DNA of 64,000 bases from CAYNJG01 sp964397295 (GCA_964397295.1 CAYNJG010000008.1:6191-70190); one strand, 5' to 3'. Counted from the stretch's first letter, positions 51,152 through 59,964 are shown. Numbers and translations: made by a program. Notes: a model not told the origin generated them from the sequence alone.

Positions 51152-51427
51152 TGCATCGATGCCTAATCCTTAGTAGTCGATTCGGGTCTTCACCCCGCCA
51201 GCGGAAGAATACTGCCTAACCTAAAATCGTCGAAATCTTATCCGTGCTAACATCTATTTACACTTTTTTAAATTCTATCCGGGGTCTGATAGCGGTCAAC
51301 CTCAGCTTCTTCCGCTTTTGTGGCCTATCTTGCTTCAGGTCAAAGGCTTATAAGCATGCTGCTAGCGACCGCTTGAGGTCGACTCAATGGTAGACAACAC
51401 GACGAGAAGACTTCGGGTTCAGGAAAA

Positions 51428-52438
51428 ATGAAATCAGAAAAGCTGATACTTCGTTCTGTTTTCGGCGGAACACTTATGGGCCTCGCGAACCTCGTTCCTG
51501 GAATTAGCGGTGGTACGATGCTGCTTGCCGCAGGTATTTATCCGAAATTCATCGAAGCAGTCTCCGATCTCACGCGGCTGCGATTTCGAACGCAGTCGCT
51601 GATCGTTTTAGGTTCCGTTGCGGCTGCAGCAGGACTGAGCATTCTGTTGCTCGCGGGACCATTGAAGGAATTGGTCGTCGAAAAGCGTTGGATCATGTAC
51701 AGCATGTTCATCGGCCTAACGCTTGGTGGTGTGCCAGTCGTTTGGCGGCTAACTTCAGGTTTCAGCACGCCACTGGTGACGTCCGCAGTGATCGCTTTTT
51801 TACTGATGGTCGGACTTGCGCTTTTGCAAGCATACGATGTGGTTGGCGATATTCCTTCGAGTTTCGTGATGCTACTTGTCGCTGGATTGGCGGGAGCCAG
51901 TGCGATGATCTTGCCGGGTTTGTCAGGTGGATACTTGTTGCTGTTGTTGAGTCAGTATGTTCCGATCCTTTCAGCGATTGATGAATTTAAAGAAGCTTTG
52001 AAAGCCAAAGACATTGCCGCTGCCATGGATCCAGCAATGTCCGTAATGCTGCCCGTTGGAATTGGCGTCGTCGTCGGCATCGCTGTGGTGGGCAACTTGC
52101 TGCAATGGTTGCTGAAGGAGCATCGTAATGCCACGCTTGGAGCGCTATTAGGTTTGTTGCTTGGATCGACAGCTGGACTGTTTCCGTTTCAAGAAGGCGT
52201 CGCGCCAGTAGTCGGCGATACCATCAAAGGGACAGTCGTCGATGAAGCGAATCTCGAGAAGATGCTCGCAGAGAAAGAAGATTGGAAGACTGCTTTCTTC
52301 AAGCCAAATGGCCCGCAGATTGGATTGTCACTACTACTGATTGGAATTGGTTTCGCAGTGACGATGGGTATCGAAAAAATCGGCGGCGGTGAAGAGGTTA
52401 CCACGGAGACCGCGGAAAACGGCAACCTCGAAGTTTAG
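51428..52438 (+). CDS. DUF368 membrane protein (undecaprenyl phosphate translocase family, PopT-like)
   Basis: A 336-residue polytopic membrane protein with about nine hydrophobic segments. DUF368 signatures: GLANLVPGISGGTMLLAAGI near the start and SAMILPGLSGGYLLLLL at about residue 165, a repeated Pro-Gly-Leu/Ile-Ser-Gly-Gly half. Members of DUF368 have been shown to flip undecaprenyl phosphate back to the inner leaflet for reuse in cell envelope synthesis. A short cytoplasmic or periplasmic loop (about 255-290, EANLEKMLAEKEDWK) is present. It is divergent from ispE, which is relevant because ispE feeds polyprenyl precursors, but a link is inference. Confidence 0.9.
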   Translation: MKSEKLILRSVFGGTLMGLANLVPGISGGTMLLAAGIYPKFIEAVSDLTRLRFRTQSLIVLGSVAAAAGLSILLLAGPLKELVVEKRWIMYSMFIGLTLGGVPVVWRLTSGFSTPLVTSAVIAFLLMVGLALLQAYDVVGDIPSSFVMLLVAGLAGASAMILPGLSGGYLLLLLSQYVPILSAIDEFKEALKAKDIAAAMDPAMSVMLPVGIGVVVGIAVVGNLLQWLLKEHRNATLGALLGLLLGSTAGLFPFQEGVAPVVGDTIKGTVVDEANLEKMLAEKEDWKTAFFKPNGPQIGLSLLLIGIGFAVTMGIEKIGGGEEVTTETAENGNLEV

Positions 52439-52454
52439 CCAGCCCGTTTGCGAT

Positions 52455-53297
52455 CTACTTATCGAACCACTTCTTCAGCGTATGCAGTGTTGTTGCTCGA
52501 CCAGCTTTTGCGATCGAAGTGGTAAGTGGAATCTCTTTTGGACAAACGGTGACGCAGTTCTGAGCGTTGCCGCACATTTGGATTCCGCCAGCATCCGTGA
52601 GAGCATCCAATCGCTCGGACTCTTGCATCTTTCCGGTTGGGTTTGCGTTGAATAGCATCGCTTGGCTGATGGCGTGCGGACCAATGAAGCTCTTGTCGTA
52701 AGTCTCTTTTTGACGAGCTTCGAACTGTTCGTCCGTTTCGTTTTTGTTTTGCTTGAGCTCCACTTTGGTGTACTGCGGGCATGCTTCCAAACAGCAACCG
52801 CAACTCATGCACTGGCTCAGGGGGTAGGATTCTTCCTGCGTTTTCCGCGCCTGTTGTGGACCAGGGCCGAGATCATAGTATCCGTCGACGGAAACCCAAG
52901 CCTTGACCTTCTCGAGTGCGCGGAACATGCGACCTCGGTTTACTACCAAGTCTCGCACGACGGGAAACTTGGTCATCGGACGCAATTCGATGCGTTCTGG
53001 CTGATCCTTCAAAAGTACATCGACCAAAGCCGTACATGCTTGGCGAACTCGGCCGTTCACAACCATCGTGCAAGCGCCGCAAACTTCTTCTAGGCAGTTG
53101 CAATCCCACGCTACAGGCGCGGCTTTTTTTCCGTCCGCCGTTTCGCTTTTCGCAGCGATACGTTGCAAGACACTGATGACGTTCATGCCTATTTCGTATT
53201 CGATCTGGAACGTCTCCCAGTAGCTTGACTCACCGGGTGCTTTTTGACGAAGTACCTTAACTTCAAACGCGTGCGGAGTCTGGGCTTTATCGATCAT
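52455..53297 (-). CDS. sdhB: Succinate dehydrogenase/fumarate reductase iron-sulfur subunit
   Basis: A 280-residue subunit carrying three clusters: [2Fe-2S] at CNCLEEVCGACTMVVNG with the downstream Cys in VRQACTALV, [4Fe-4S] at CMSCGCCLEACP, and [3Fe-4S] at NAQNCVTVCPKEIPL. It links SdhA flavin to the membrane hemes. The ATG at 53297 begins just before the family N-terminus. It is the last gene of sdhCAB, 63 bases after sdhA. A short convergent gap (16 bases) separates it from the DUF368 gene. Confidence 0.96.
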   Translation of the reverse strand: MIDKAQTPHAFEVKVLRQKAPGESSYWETFQIEYEIGMNVISVLQRIAAKSETADGKKAAPVAWDCNCLEEVCGACTMVVNGRVRQACTALVDVLLKDQPERIELRPMTKFPVVRDLVVNRGRMFRALEKVKAWVSVDGYYDLGPGPQQARKTQEESYPLSQCMSCGCCLEACPQYTKVELKQNKNETDEQFEARQKETYDKSFIGPHAISQAMLFNANPTGKMQESERLDALTDAGGIQMCGNAQNCVTVCPKEIPLTTSIAKAGRATTLHTLKKWFDK

Positions 53298-53360
53298 CAA
53301 GTGTTCTCGTTTACTTTTTCTCTGTGTTGGGAAACGCCATTTCGGACAGTCCAAGCAAGT

Positions 53361-55316
53361 CTAGGACGCCGCGACAGTTTTCTGACGCTCGTTCCACGTA
53401 TCCGTAATTACATCGCCGCCCACGACGCCGTAAAGACGAGGTCGCGGTGGAATTGATTCAGTATCCACGTCCTCATAGTCCAATTGAGGCTGATTTCCGT
53501 TCCACGTCGCCACCGTGGTCTTCAGCCATTTTTGGTTATTTGCCTGGAACCGATCGCACCACGCTTCCGCCTGGCGTTTGCGTTCTGCTGGATCGTCTGA
53601 ATCGACGCCTGGCATCTGGAATTCTGGCTTGTAATGAGCACCGCGGCACTCATCACGATTTCGCGCACCATGCAGAATGGTCTTGGCGATCGGGAACATG
53701 TCCATCAGTGCCTTGGTGAAGATCACGTTTTGGTTGGTCCATTGGCCATCGTCCGTTAGCGAACATTTCTTTGCTCGATCCGACAGATCGTTCACTTTCT
53801 GGATAGCTTCGTCGAGCTGATCATTTTTTCGAACGACCGTACAAGCTGTTGTCATCGTGTTGCCCAATTCTTGGTGCAACAGGTATGGATTCTCACCGCC
53901 ATCTTGCCCGAGCAACGAATCATGTTTTTGCTGATGTTGCTTCCGAGCCTTTTCATAGATTGAGTCGGAAAGTTCGACGCAAGTTCCACCTGGAACATTT
54001 TTTAGCCACTCATCAACACCGGGGGCCACAAACAGTCCGGTGAAGATGCAGCTAAGCAGCGAGTTTGCGCCCAACCGGTTTGCACCGTGGTACTGGTAGT
54101 CGCACTCGCCGAGCGCGAATAGGCCAGGGATGTTTGTATGCTGGTTGCGAACCGATCCCGGCTGTAAACCACCTTCGGCCGTTCTTTCGTAGTCCGCCCA
54201 CATGCCGCCCATCGTGTAGTGGACTGCAGGAAAGATCTTCATAGGCTCGTCACGCGGATCGACGCCTTGGAACTTTTCGTAGATCTCGAGGATGCCGCCG
54301 AGCTTTCGATCCAGTTCTTTACGAGGTATGTGCGTGAGGTCGAGATAGACGCACTGTCGGTCCACTTCCACGCTGCGACCTTCGTTCACGCAAACGTTGA
54401 ATATCTCGCGTGTGGCAATGTCACGTGGAACGAGGTTGCCGTATTCCGGGTATCGCTGCTCGAGGAAGTAGTAGCGTTCATTCTCTGGGATTTGTTTTGG
54501 CTCTCGAGTATCGCCGGACTTTTCGGGAACCCAAACACGGCCACCTTCGCCACGCGCTGACTCGCTCATCAGACGTAGCTTGTCGGCGCCGGGAATGGCC
54601 GTCGGATGAACTTGTACGAATTCAGCATTCGCATACTTCGCACCGGCCTGGAAACAGCGACTGACGGCACTCCCTGTGCAAGCCATCGACATAGTCGAAC
54701 GACCGAAGATCAAACCACAGCCACCCGATGCAACTAGCACGGCGTCGGCCGGGAATGTACGAATCTCCATCGTCACCATGTGCTGTCCAACACATCCGCG
54801 ACAGACACCGTTTTCGTCGAGGACTGGACCCAAGAAATCCCAGTACTCAAACTTTCGAATCTTGTCCTGCGATTCCCAGCGGCGAACTTGCTCGTCCAAC
54901 GCGTACAGCAATTGCTGGCCAGTTGTCGCGCCGGCGAAGGCTGTTCGCTTGTACAAAGTACCGCCGAAACGCCGGCGATCTAGGTAGCCTTCGGTAGTTC
55001 GATTGAAGGTAACACCTAAGCGATCCATCAAGTCGATGACTTTTGGCGCCCAGTAAGACATTTCTTTGACGGGCGGCTGATGATTGAGAAAGTCGCCGCC
55101 GTAGACCGTGTCGTCGAAGTGCTTCCACTCGTCATCGCCCAACTGCCGCGTGTAATCGTTGACGGAGTTGATTCCCCCCTGTGCGCAAACGCTGTGCGAT
55201 CGCTTGACTGGCACAAGGCTCATGATGTCGACGCTCACGCCGATCTCGGCCAACTTCATTGCTGCCGATAGCCCCGCCAAGCCACCGCCAATGATCATTA
55301 CTCGTTGTTCTGCCAT
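53361..55316 (-). CDS. sdhA: Succinate dehydrogenase/fumarate reductase flavoprotein subunit
   Basis: A 651-residue FAD-linked subunit that oxidises succinate to fumarate. FAD-binding GGGLAGLSAAMKLAEIGVSV, the covalent-flavin His region RSHSVCAQGGINS, active-site RGEGGRVWV and the substrate region HPTAIPG; the late loop HRLG-type reads YHGANRLGANSLLS. All expected blocks are present and length is normal for the B-type enzyme. It follows sdhC by 69 bases and precedes sdhB by 63 bases on the minus strand, a single operon. The complex sits on the cytoplasmic face of the inner membrane. Confidence 0.97.
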   Translation of the reverse strand: MAEQRVMIIGGGLAGLSAAMKLAEIGVSVDIMSLVPVKRSHSVCAQGGINSVNDYTRQLGDDEWKHFDDTVYGGDFLNHQPPVKEMSYWAPKVIDLMDRLGVTFNRTTEGYLDRRRFGGTLYKRTAFAGATTGQQLLYALDEQVRRWESQDKIRKFEYWDFLGPVLDENGVCRGCVGQHMVTMEIRTFPADAVLVASGGCGLIFGRSTMSMACTGSAVSRCFQAGAKYANAEFVQVHPTAIPGADKLRLMSESARGEGGRVWVPEKSGDTREPKQIPENERYYFLEQRYPEYGNLVPRDIATREIFNVCVNEGRSVEVDRQCVYLDLTHIPRKELDRKLGGILEIYEKFQGVDPRDEPMKIFPAVHYTMGGMWADYERTAEGGLQPGSVRNQHTNIPGLFALGECDYQYHGANRLGANSLLSCIFTGLFVAPGVDEWLKNVPGGTCVELSDSIYEKARKQHQQKHDSLLGQDGGENPYLLHQELGNTMTTACTVVRKNDQLDEAIQKVNDLSDRAKKCSLTDDGQWTNQNVIFTKALMDMFPIAKTILHGARNRDECRGAHYKPEFQMPGVDSDDPAERKRQAEAWCDRFQANNQKWLKTTVATWNGNQPQLDYEDVDTESIPPRPRLYGVVGGDVITDTWNERQKTVAAS

Positions 55317-55385
55317 GTTTCGTCTCTATCTTCGCTTTGGCTTTCGCGTAATTACTGTTCGATGCTGATCGGATGCGTTGTCGGT

Positions 55386-56342
55386 TCAATGTCCTGCGTC
55401 TGTCGCTTCATCGTCTTCGTCTTCAACTCCAGCTGCCCCGTCGGCGTAGCCAGCGTTAGGATTAACCCACGAACCCTGTCCATCGGATGCGTCGGGATCC
55501 CAGACAAACCCTGGTATTGGCGCCGTCTCTGTCCCATGTCCAGCCTCGTTCGCGTGGATGTGTTTATGGCTATCGGCCGAAACCTCACCGCTGGCAACTT
55601 TTTCCTGGAACATTCGTTCCTCGACCTCACGGGCTTCTGCTTTTGCTGAGTCTGACATACCGCCGAAACCAAGGAGCGCGCCCATACTTATGAATGTTAG
55701 GCCGATGCCAAACGCAATCGATAGATAGTTCGCACGCTTTTGAGCAGCAGGACTAACCCAGAGGCCCCAAGTGATGCCCATCGTCCACAGGCCATTCGCC
55801 AAGTGAAAGACGCACGAGAGAATTCCGACCGCATAGAGAATCACCATGATCGGATTACTAAGTGCAGCAGCTGCTGTTGAAGGAGCGTTGTACGGCTTGA
55901 ATTGAGCTCCGCCTAACGGCTTTGCAACCGTTTCCATCCACCAATCAGCATGAAACCAACCGTGCATGTGAAAGACATGGCCGAAAATGAAAATGAACGC
56001 AATCATTCCCGTTGCGCGCTGAAGCATGTAGCGATAGTTGCCCGAATGCGAGTAGTTCGAATTCGTCAGACCACCTTTTATGATCACTACACCCACAACA
56101 GCGTGGAAGATCAGAGGTAGAAAAATGAAGGTCCATTCCACAAACGGTAGTGCGGGACCCAATGCGTGGATCTGATATACCAGCTGCTGAAACTTCTGAG
56201 ACGACATCAATATGCTTGAATTCGTCGTCAAATGGACACACATATACGCCCCTACCGGAATTAAACCGGACAGTGAATGCAGGCGTCTTATCAGGAACTC
56301 GTTTCGGGCGAGAAAGGATTGGCTTTTCGAATCGGTCTCCAC
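55386..56342 (-). CDS. sdhC: Succinate dehydrogenase cytochrome b subunit with C-terminal tail extension
   Basis: A 318-residue di-heme-type membrane anchor. I start at the GTG at 56342, with GATGGA upstream; the open frame beyond it is unlike any SdhC. Five membrane helices lie in residues 1-228, with candidate heme-ligand His in RRLHSLSGL, FHAVVGVV, FGHVFHMHGW and CVFHLANGLW. The last 90 residues are extra to the family: a charged coil (EAREVEERMFQEKVASGEVS), then PIPGFVWDPDASDGQG/SWVNPNAGYA and an acidic end. The tail block is shared with the lipoprotein at 36.6 kb. With five helices, the C-terminus is expected outside the cytoplasm. Confidence 0.92.
   Translation of the reverse strand: METDSKSQSFLARNEFLIRRLHSLSGLIPVGAYMCVHLTTNSSILMSSQKFQQLVYQIHALGPALPFVEWTFIFLPLIFHAVVGVVIIKGGLTNSNYSHSGNYRYMLQRATGMIAFIFIFGHVFHMHGWFHADWWMETVAKPLGGAQFKPYNAPSTAAAALSNPIMVILYAVGILSCVFHLANGLWTMGITWGLWVSPAAQKRANYLSIAFGIGLTFISMGALLGFGGMSDSAKAEAREVEERMFQEKVASGEVSADSHKHIHANEAGHGTETAPIPGFVWDPDASDGQGSWVNPNAGYADGAAGVEDEDDEATDAGH
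55435..55520 (-). repeat. 86-base segment, copy B (in-frame in the sdhC tail)
   Basis: Read on the minus strand, this segment matches 36741-36826 at 79 of 86 positions with no gaps. It encodes the PIPGFVWDPDAS...SWVNPNAGYA block. The differences are at seven single positions, four of which change the residue (Y/F, G/D, D/N, G/D) and the rest silent or conservative. Confidence 0.9.
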
Positions 56343-56645
56343 GTTCCATCTTTCGTGGCATGGGTACGCGGTGGTCTCAACCAACCGCAGAGGCGGAAAT
56401 TCCAGCTCGGTAGTATCACTGAGCGACCAAATTGGGGCAAGCGCACCGAACCTCGGATTCGCTTGGGTTTGGCCCTTTTTCGAACCGAAAAAACCGATCG
56501 TCCGCAACACGTTTCGGTGAAGACAGTGGGAATAGAGAAAGGCCGCTCCAAAATGGGCGCGGCCTTCTTCGTTTTTTTGCAATTCACATCGCACCAATTC
56601 GACTCGACCCGGATCGGACCAGAGTCGTATTGATTCATCTGCGAT
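56343..56645. other. Gene-free gap between sdhC and the HU-like gene
   Basis: 303 bases with no gene. It must hold the sdh promoter on the minus strand. It contains the HU terminator hairpin (56539-56566) and a second hairpin TTTTTCG-AAC-CGAAAAA (56476-56492). I see no ncRNA signature. Confidence 0.5.
56539..56578. terminator. Terminator hairpin downstream of the HU-like gene
   Basis: Perfect 8-base arms AAGGCCGC/GCGGCCTT around a 12-base loop. On the minus strand (the HU gene's) it is preceded by an A run and followed by TTTCTCTATT. On the plus strand it is followed by TTCTTCGTTTTTTT, a textbook T run, so the element can work both ways. Confidence 0.7.
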
Positions 56646-56966
56646 TTACTGAACTGCGTCTTTTAGCTTCTTAAGCGCCGTCACCTTAACGACATTCTTG
56701 GCTGGTTGAGCCTTGAACATTCGTGTTTCCCCGGTGAACGGATCTTTGCCCTCACGCTCTGGTTTTGCTTCTTTGCGAACAACTTTGACTTTAAGCATGC
56801 CCGGTACGTTGAATACGCCCGGTCCGCCTTCTTTCAAGTTCTTGGCAATGAGCCCCGTGAGTTCATCGAAAAATTGGTTTACTTGCTGTTTGGTAAGCCC
56901 CGTCGAATCAGCAAGCGAGTTGATGACCTCAGTTTTAGTCATCGGCTTTGTAGCAGTAGCTGACAT
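56646..56966 (-). CDS. HU/IHF-family DNA-binding protein
   Basis: A 106-residue nucleoid protein. Family blocks: MTKTEVINSLADSTGLTKQQ, VNQFFDELTGLIAKNLKEG, the beta-arm base NVPGMLKVKVVRK, a divergent arm region (EAKPEREGKDPFTGETRMFK, here longer and less like the canonical RNPxT) and VKVTALKKLKDAV. The canonical minor-groove-intercalating RNP motif is missing; KDPFTGE takes that position, which is also seen in other planctomycetal HU-like proteins to my recollection. It may bind DNA non-specifically. It lies 303 bases before sdhC on the minus strand and has its own terminator. Confidence 0.88.
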   Translation of the reverse strand: MSATATKPMTKTEVINSLADSTGLTKQQVNQFFDELTGLIAKNLKEGGPGVFNVPGMLKVKVVRKEAKPEREGKDPFTGETRMFKAQPAKNVVKVTALKKLKDAVQ

Positions 56967-57218
56967 GGAATTTCCTTTCTTGAAATCTCTTCCGAGCGCG
57001 GCGACCGGAAGCCCGTTAAGTCAAGGCGATCGATACTAAACTTGTGCTCCACAAACTCGATGTTGTAGTAACCACACACGTTTTTTACGCGAATAACGTC
57101 ACTGCCCGGTAAGAATGGGTCGGTTGTTCCAAAAATGCAACATAGCGACTTCTCCCCGGGTGCACACTAATCCGCATGACCCGCATACCGGTATCTTTGA
57201 GGTTTCGCGGGCCGCAGT

Positions 57219-57316
57219 CGAGGGCTAGGCCTCGTTTTTCCCGCATTTTTGGCCTTTGAAATGCAAAGGCCAATCGGGAAAATGGGGCGTAAGTTGTTTC
57301 TTGTGAGTAACTTACG
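57219..57316. ncRNA. Candidate structured RNA (three adjacent hairpins)
   Basis: Three hairpins stand almost end to end: CGAGG-GCTAGG-CCTCG (57219-57234); TTTTCCCG ... TTGGCCTTTG-AAATG-CAAAGGCCAA ... CGGGAAAA (57236-57282); and CGTAAGTT ... AACTTACG (57288-57316). The central one has 18 paired positions. Strand is unresolved: the T run after the first stem points to plus, while the flanking genes are both minus. Could equally be a leader of the HU gene or a repeat element. Confidence 0.4.
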
Positions 57317-57504
57317 GTCGTTCACGGAGTTCATTGGGAGTTGTTGCGACTGAAAAGCCCGCAATTGATGCCAAAATCTACCGGACACCCGGCATTTGGC
57401 ACTCACCAAGGGGCAAAGAACGCAAGTTTTACGACCGCGGCCCAGTCATTTTTTGGGGCCAGTCAACATAGCGAAACGAAAGATTTCAAAGGATCGCGTC
57501 ATCT

Positions 57505-57526
57505 CGACCCAACCTCAGTTGGGTCG
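57505..57526 (-). terminator. Hairpin just after ftsH
   Basis: Perfect 9-base arms CGACCCAAC/GTTGGGTCG with a four-base loop CTCA, six bases beyond the ftsH stop on the minus strand. No T run on that strand, so it may be a stabilising 3' end hairpin or terminator. Confidence 0.6.
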
Positions 57527-57531
57527 GCATA

Positions 57532-59604
57532 CTAGCCGTCGTTTGCGGCTCGTTTTTGTGCCGAGGAGGTAGTCGGTCGACTGTGGGGAGTCTTAAATCC
57601 GGAACGAGCGTTCGTCCCTGGAACTACGGACGGCCCGGTCGAATTCTCGTCCATAATCTCTTTTAGCTCCATCGCTTCTACGGACTCGACTTCCATAAGA
57701 CGTTCTGCCAGCGCGATCAAGGCCGACCGACGCGTGTGAAGGATTTCGCGTACGCGCTCCAAGGACTCGTCAATGATTCGCTTTACTTCGCGATCGATCT
57801 CACGAGCTGTCTCTTCGCTCATCGTGTGCATTTTTTCTTCGCCTCCACGACCGGCCAAAAACGCAGGTCCGCCGTTTTCGCGATAGGTGATGCGGCCAAG
57901 CCGACTCATGCCATAGTCCATGACCATGCCACGTGCGATTTTGGTGGACCGCTCAAGATCGTTGCTCGCGCCCGTGGAAATGTCTTCAAAAATCATTTCT
58001 TCGGCCACGGTGCCGGCCAACAGAACTTGGATGCGGCTTTCTAGCTCGCTCTGCGTCCGAAGATATCGGTCTTCTGTCGGGCGGTGCATCGTATAACCGA
58101 GTGCAGCAAATCCACGCGGGATGATAGAAACCTTGTGCACCGGGTCTGTGTTCGGAAGGCTGAATCCAACCAACGCGTGGCCACTCTCGTGATAGGCGAC
58201 GCGGATTTTCTCTTCCTCGTTCATCACTCGCTGTTTCTTTTCCAATCCAGCCGTGACGCGTTCTACGCCATCGTTGAACTCTGCCATGCTTACTGCCGGT
58301 TTGTCTTTGCGAGCGGCGAGTAGAGCGGCTTCATTCACCAAGTTCGACAGATCAGCGCCTGCAAAGCCTGGTGTGATCGCTGCGACTTGGTCAAGCTTCA
58401 CACTTGGATCGAGTTTCACGTTTTTCACGTGCACTTTCAGAATGTCTTCGCGGCCTTTCACGTCCGGTCGATCCACCAACACCTGGCGATCGAAACGTCC
58501 CGGTCGCATGAGTGCTTCGTCAAGCATTTCGGGGCGGTTTGTTGCTGCGATGACGATGATGCCCAAGTTCGGCTCGAAGCCATCCATCTCGACTAGCAAA
58601 GCGTTCAACGTTTGCTCTCGTTCGTCATGTCCGCCGACCATACTAGAACCGCGCGACTTACCAAGCGCGTCGAGTTCGTCGATGAAGATGATACAAGGCG
58701 CCTTTGCTTCGGCCTGAGCGAACATGTCACGTACTCGGGCTGCACCCACACCGACGAACATTTCGACGAAGTCCGACCCGGACAGGCTGAAAAACGGAAC
58801 TCCTGCTTCGCCAGCAATGGCTTTTGCAAGTAACGTTTTTCCCGTGCCTGGCGGTCCAACGAGCAAAACGCCTCGAGGAATGCGTCCACCAAGCCGTTGG
58901 TACTTTTCTGGCGATTGCAGAAAGTCCACGACCTCTTTGGTCTCTTCGACGGCTTCTTCGATGCCAGCCACATCGTCAAAGGTGATCGCCAAGTCCTCTT
59001 GTGCGTAGAGCTTTCCGCGACTCCGACCGAACGTCATCGGTGAACCTGCTCCGCCCAATCGGCGAAGAATAAAATAGATGGCACCTATAAAGATTCCCGC
59101 CAGCAGCAGGCTCGGCCCGTAGGCTTTCCAAAAACCTGGCTCGCCTTCTTCGGAGAAGTCCGTGAAGTTCGCGGTCTGCAAAGCTTCTCGGATTTCCGCA
59201 GTCGAACCTTCATCGTCCAGTTTATTGGCCCTGAAGTCTTTGAATTTAGCCTTGGACAGATCGATTTCGACAGGCTCGGCTTCCTGGTCTGTTTCTTGGT
59301 CTGTCCCCAAATAGGTCATTTGGGCAGTAACTTTTCCTGTGACTCGGTGTGTTCCGATCTTCAAGTCTTTCAGATTCGCAACAAGCATTCCTTGCGTTTC
59401 TTCGTCGTTTTTTCCTACAACAACTTCACCATCACGAATCAACACCATCAGTTCTGGCTTGGTCAGCGTGACGGTTTGGATCGACGTCAGATAGACGGAC
59501 AGAAATGCCGCGGCGAGGCCAACCAACAGCAGTACGTAGAAAATGTTGAGGCCTGAACTGTTCTTTTCAGGGTTTCGACGGCCTGCGTTATTATCGGAAG
59601 ACAT
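57532..59604 (-). CDS. ftsH: ATP-dependent zinc metalloprotease FtsH
   Basis: A 690-residue membrane protease that degrades misfolded membrane proteins and regulators. Two membrane helices (about 19-41 and 166-185) flank a periplasmic domain of about 120 residues. The AAA domain has Walker A GPPGTGKTLLAKAIAGEAG, Walker B IIFIDELDALGK, and the SRH region VIAATNRPEMLDEALMRPGR. The zinc protease site is YHESGHALVGF, with the third ligand region near the C-terminus. The last 50 residues are a basic, Ser/Thr-rich tail with no fixed family feature. It is divergent from dxr across 378 bases; a TATAAT on the minus strand lies there. Confidence 0.97.
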   Translation of the reverse strand: MSSDNNAGRRNPEKNSSGLNIFYVLLLVGLAAAFLSVYLTSIQTVTLTKPELMVLIRDGEVVVGKNDEETQGMLVANLKDLKIGTHRVTGKVTAQMTYLGTDQETDQEAEPVEIDLSKAKFKDFRANKLDDEGSTAEIREALQTANFTDFSEEGEPGFWKAYGPSLLLAGIFIGAIYFILRRLGGAGSPMTFGRSRGKLYAQEDLAITFDDVAGIEEAVEETKEVVDFLQSPEKYQRLGGRIPRGVLLVGPPGTGKTLLAKAIAGEAGVPFFSLSGSDFVEMFVGVGAARVRDMFAQAEAKAPCIIFIDELDALGKSRGSSMVGGHDEREQTLNALLVEMDGFEPNLGIIVIAATNRPEMLDEALMRPGRFDRQVLVDRPDVKGREDILKVHVKNVKLDPSVKLDQVAAITPGFAGADLSNLVNEAALLAARKDKPAVSMAEFNDGVERVTAGLEKKQRVMNEEEKIRVAYHESGHALVGFSLPNTDPVHKVSIIPRGFAALGYTMHRPTEDRYLRTQSELESRIQVLLAGTVAEEMIFEDISTGASNDLERSTKIARGMVMDYGMSRLGRITYRENGGPAFLAGRGGEEKMHTMSEETAREIDREVKRIIDESLERVREILHTRRSALIALAERLMEVESVEAMELKEIMDENSTGPSVVPGTNARSGFKTPHSRPTTSSAQKRAANDG

Positions 59605-59675
59605 ATGAACAACCTAATCAGCTTCCATTATGGGAACTGATACGTGGAGGACGGTTTACGAGGACATTTGACCTC

Positions 59676-59706
59676 ATTATATCAGCGAAGCGTTTTTCGT
59701 CCGCAA
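59676..59706 (-). promoter_or_regulatory. Candidate ftsH promoter
   Basis: On the minus strand a perfect TATAAT (59681-59676), with TTGCGG 19 bases upstream (59706-59701). It would give a leader of about 65 bases before the ftsH ATG. The spacing is two bases longer than ideal. Confidence 0.4.
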
Positions 59707-59877
59707 ACTCGCTGCTCGCTCGAACGCATTCAACGCTTTCGCGAAGCCTGTATCGGTTAGGACGATCAATCTGCTACAGAGGTTACGAAAGCTGCACAAC
59801 GACGTATGTTGTAGAATCGCACGTTGCGGGTTCAGCAAAGAGTTTCGCACTTGCTCGACTATTTGAGGACTCCTAAA

Positions 59878-59964
59878 ATGCTTCGCCGAGGCTATTTCCG
59901 CGTTTTTCGTAGAAAAGACTGCGAGCGACCTGGGTTTTTTGGCTCAGCGACCCGTGCCTTCTAA
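59878..59964 (+). CDS. Possible 28-residue leader peptide upstream of dxr
   Basis: A short frame (MLRRGYFRVFRRKDCERPGF, then FGSATRAF) with AGGA upstream of its ATG and a stop 19 bases before the dxr start. The Arg/Phe-rich composition is compatible with a leader, but nothing else supports translation. It may be chance. Confidence 0.22.
   Translation: MLRRGYFRVFRRKDCERPGFFGSATRAF

Larger units (their letters stand above)
56967..57531. other. Hairpin-rich gene-free gap (565 bases) between ftsH and the HU-like gene
   Basis: No reading frame with family features. It must carry the ftsH terminator and the promoter of the HU gene. It contains a run of strong inverted repeats: 57219-57234 (CGAGG/CCTCG, followed by a T run on the plus strand), 57236-57282 (8-base outer and 10-base inner stems), 57288-57316 (CGTAAGTT/AACTTACG), a looser GGCCC/GGGCC pair near 57442-57467, and 57505-57526. 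I see neither tmRNA, RNase P RNA nor SRP RNA signatures. Confidence 0.55.

Noticed and set aside
57219..57316. tmRNA, RNase P RNA or SRP RNA in the structured gap
   Set aside because: I found no tRNA-like ends, no GAGGAAAGTCC-type or GGAAGGAAGCAGCC-type conserved cores on either strand.
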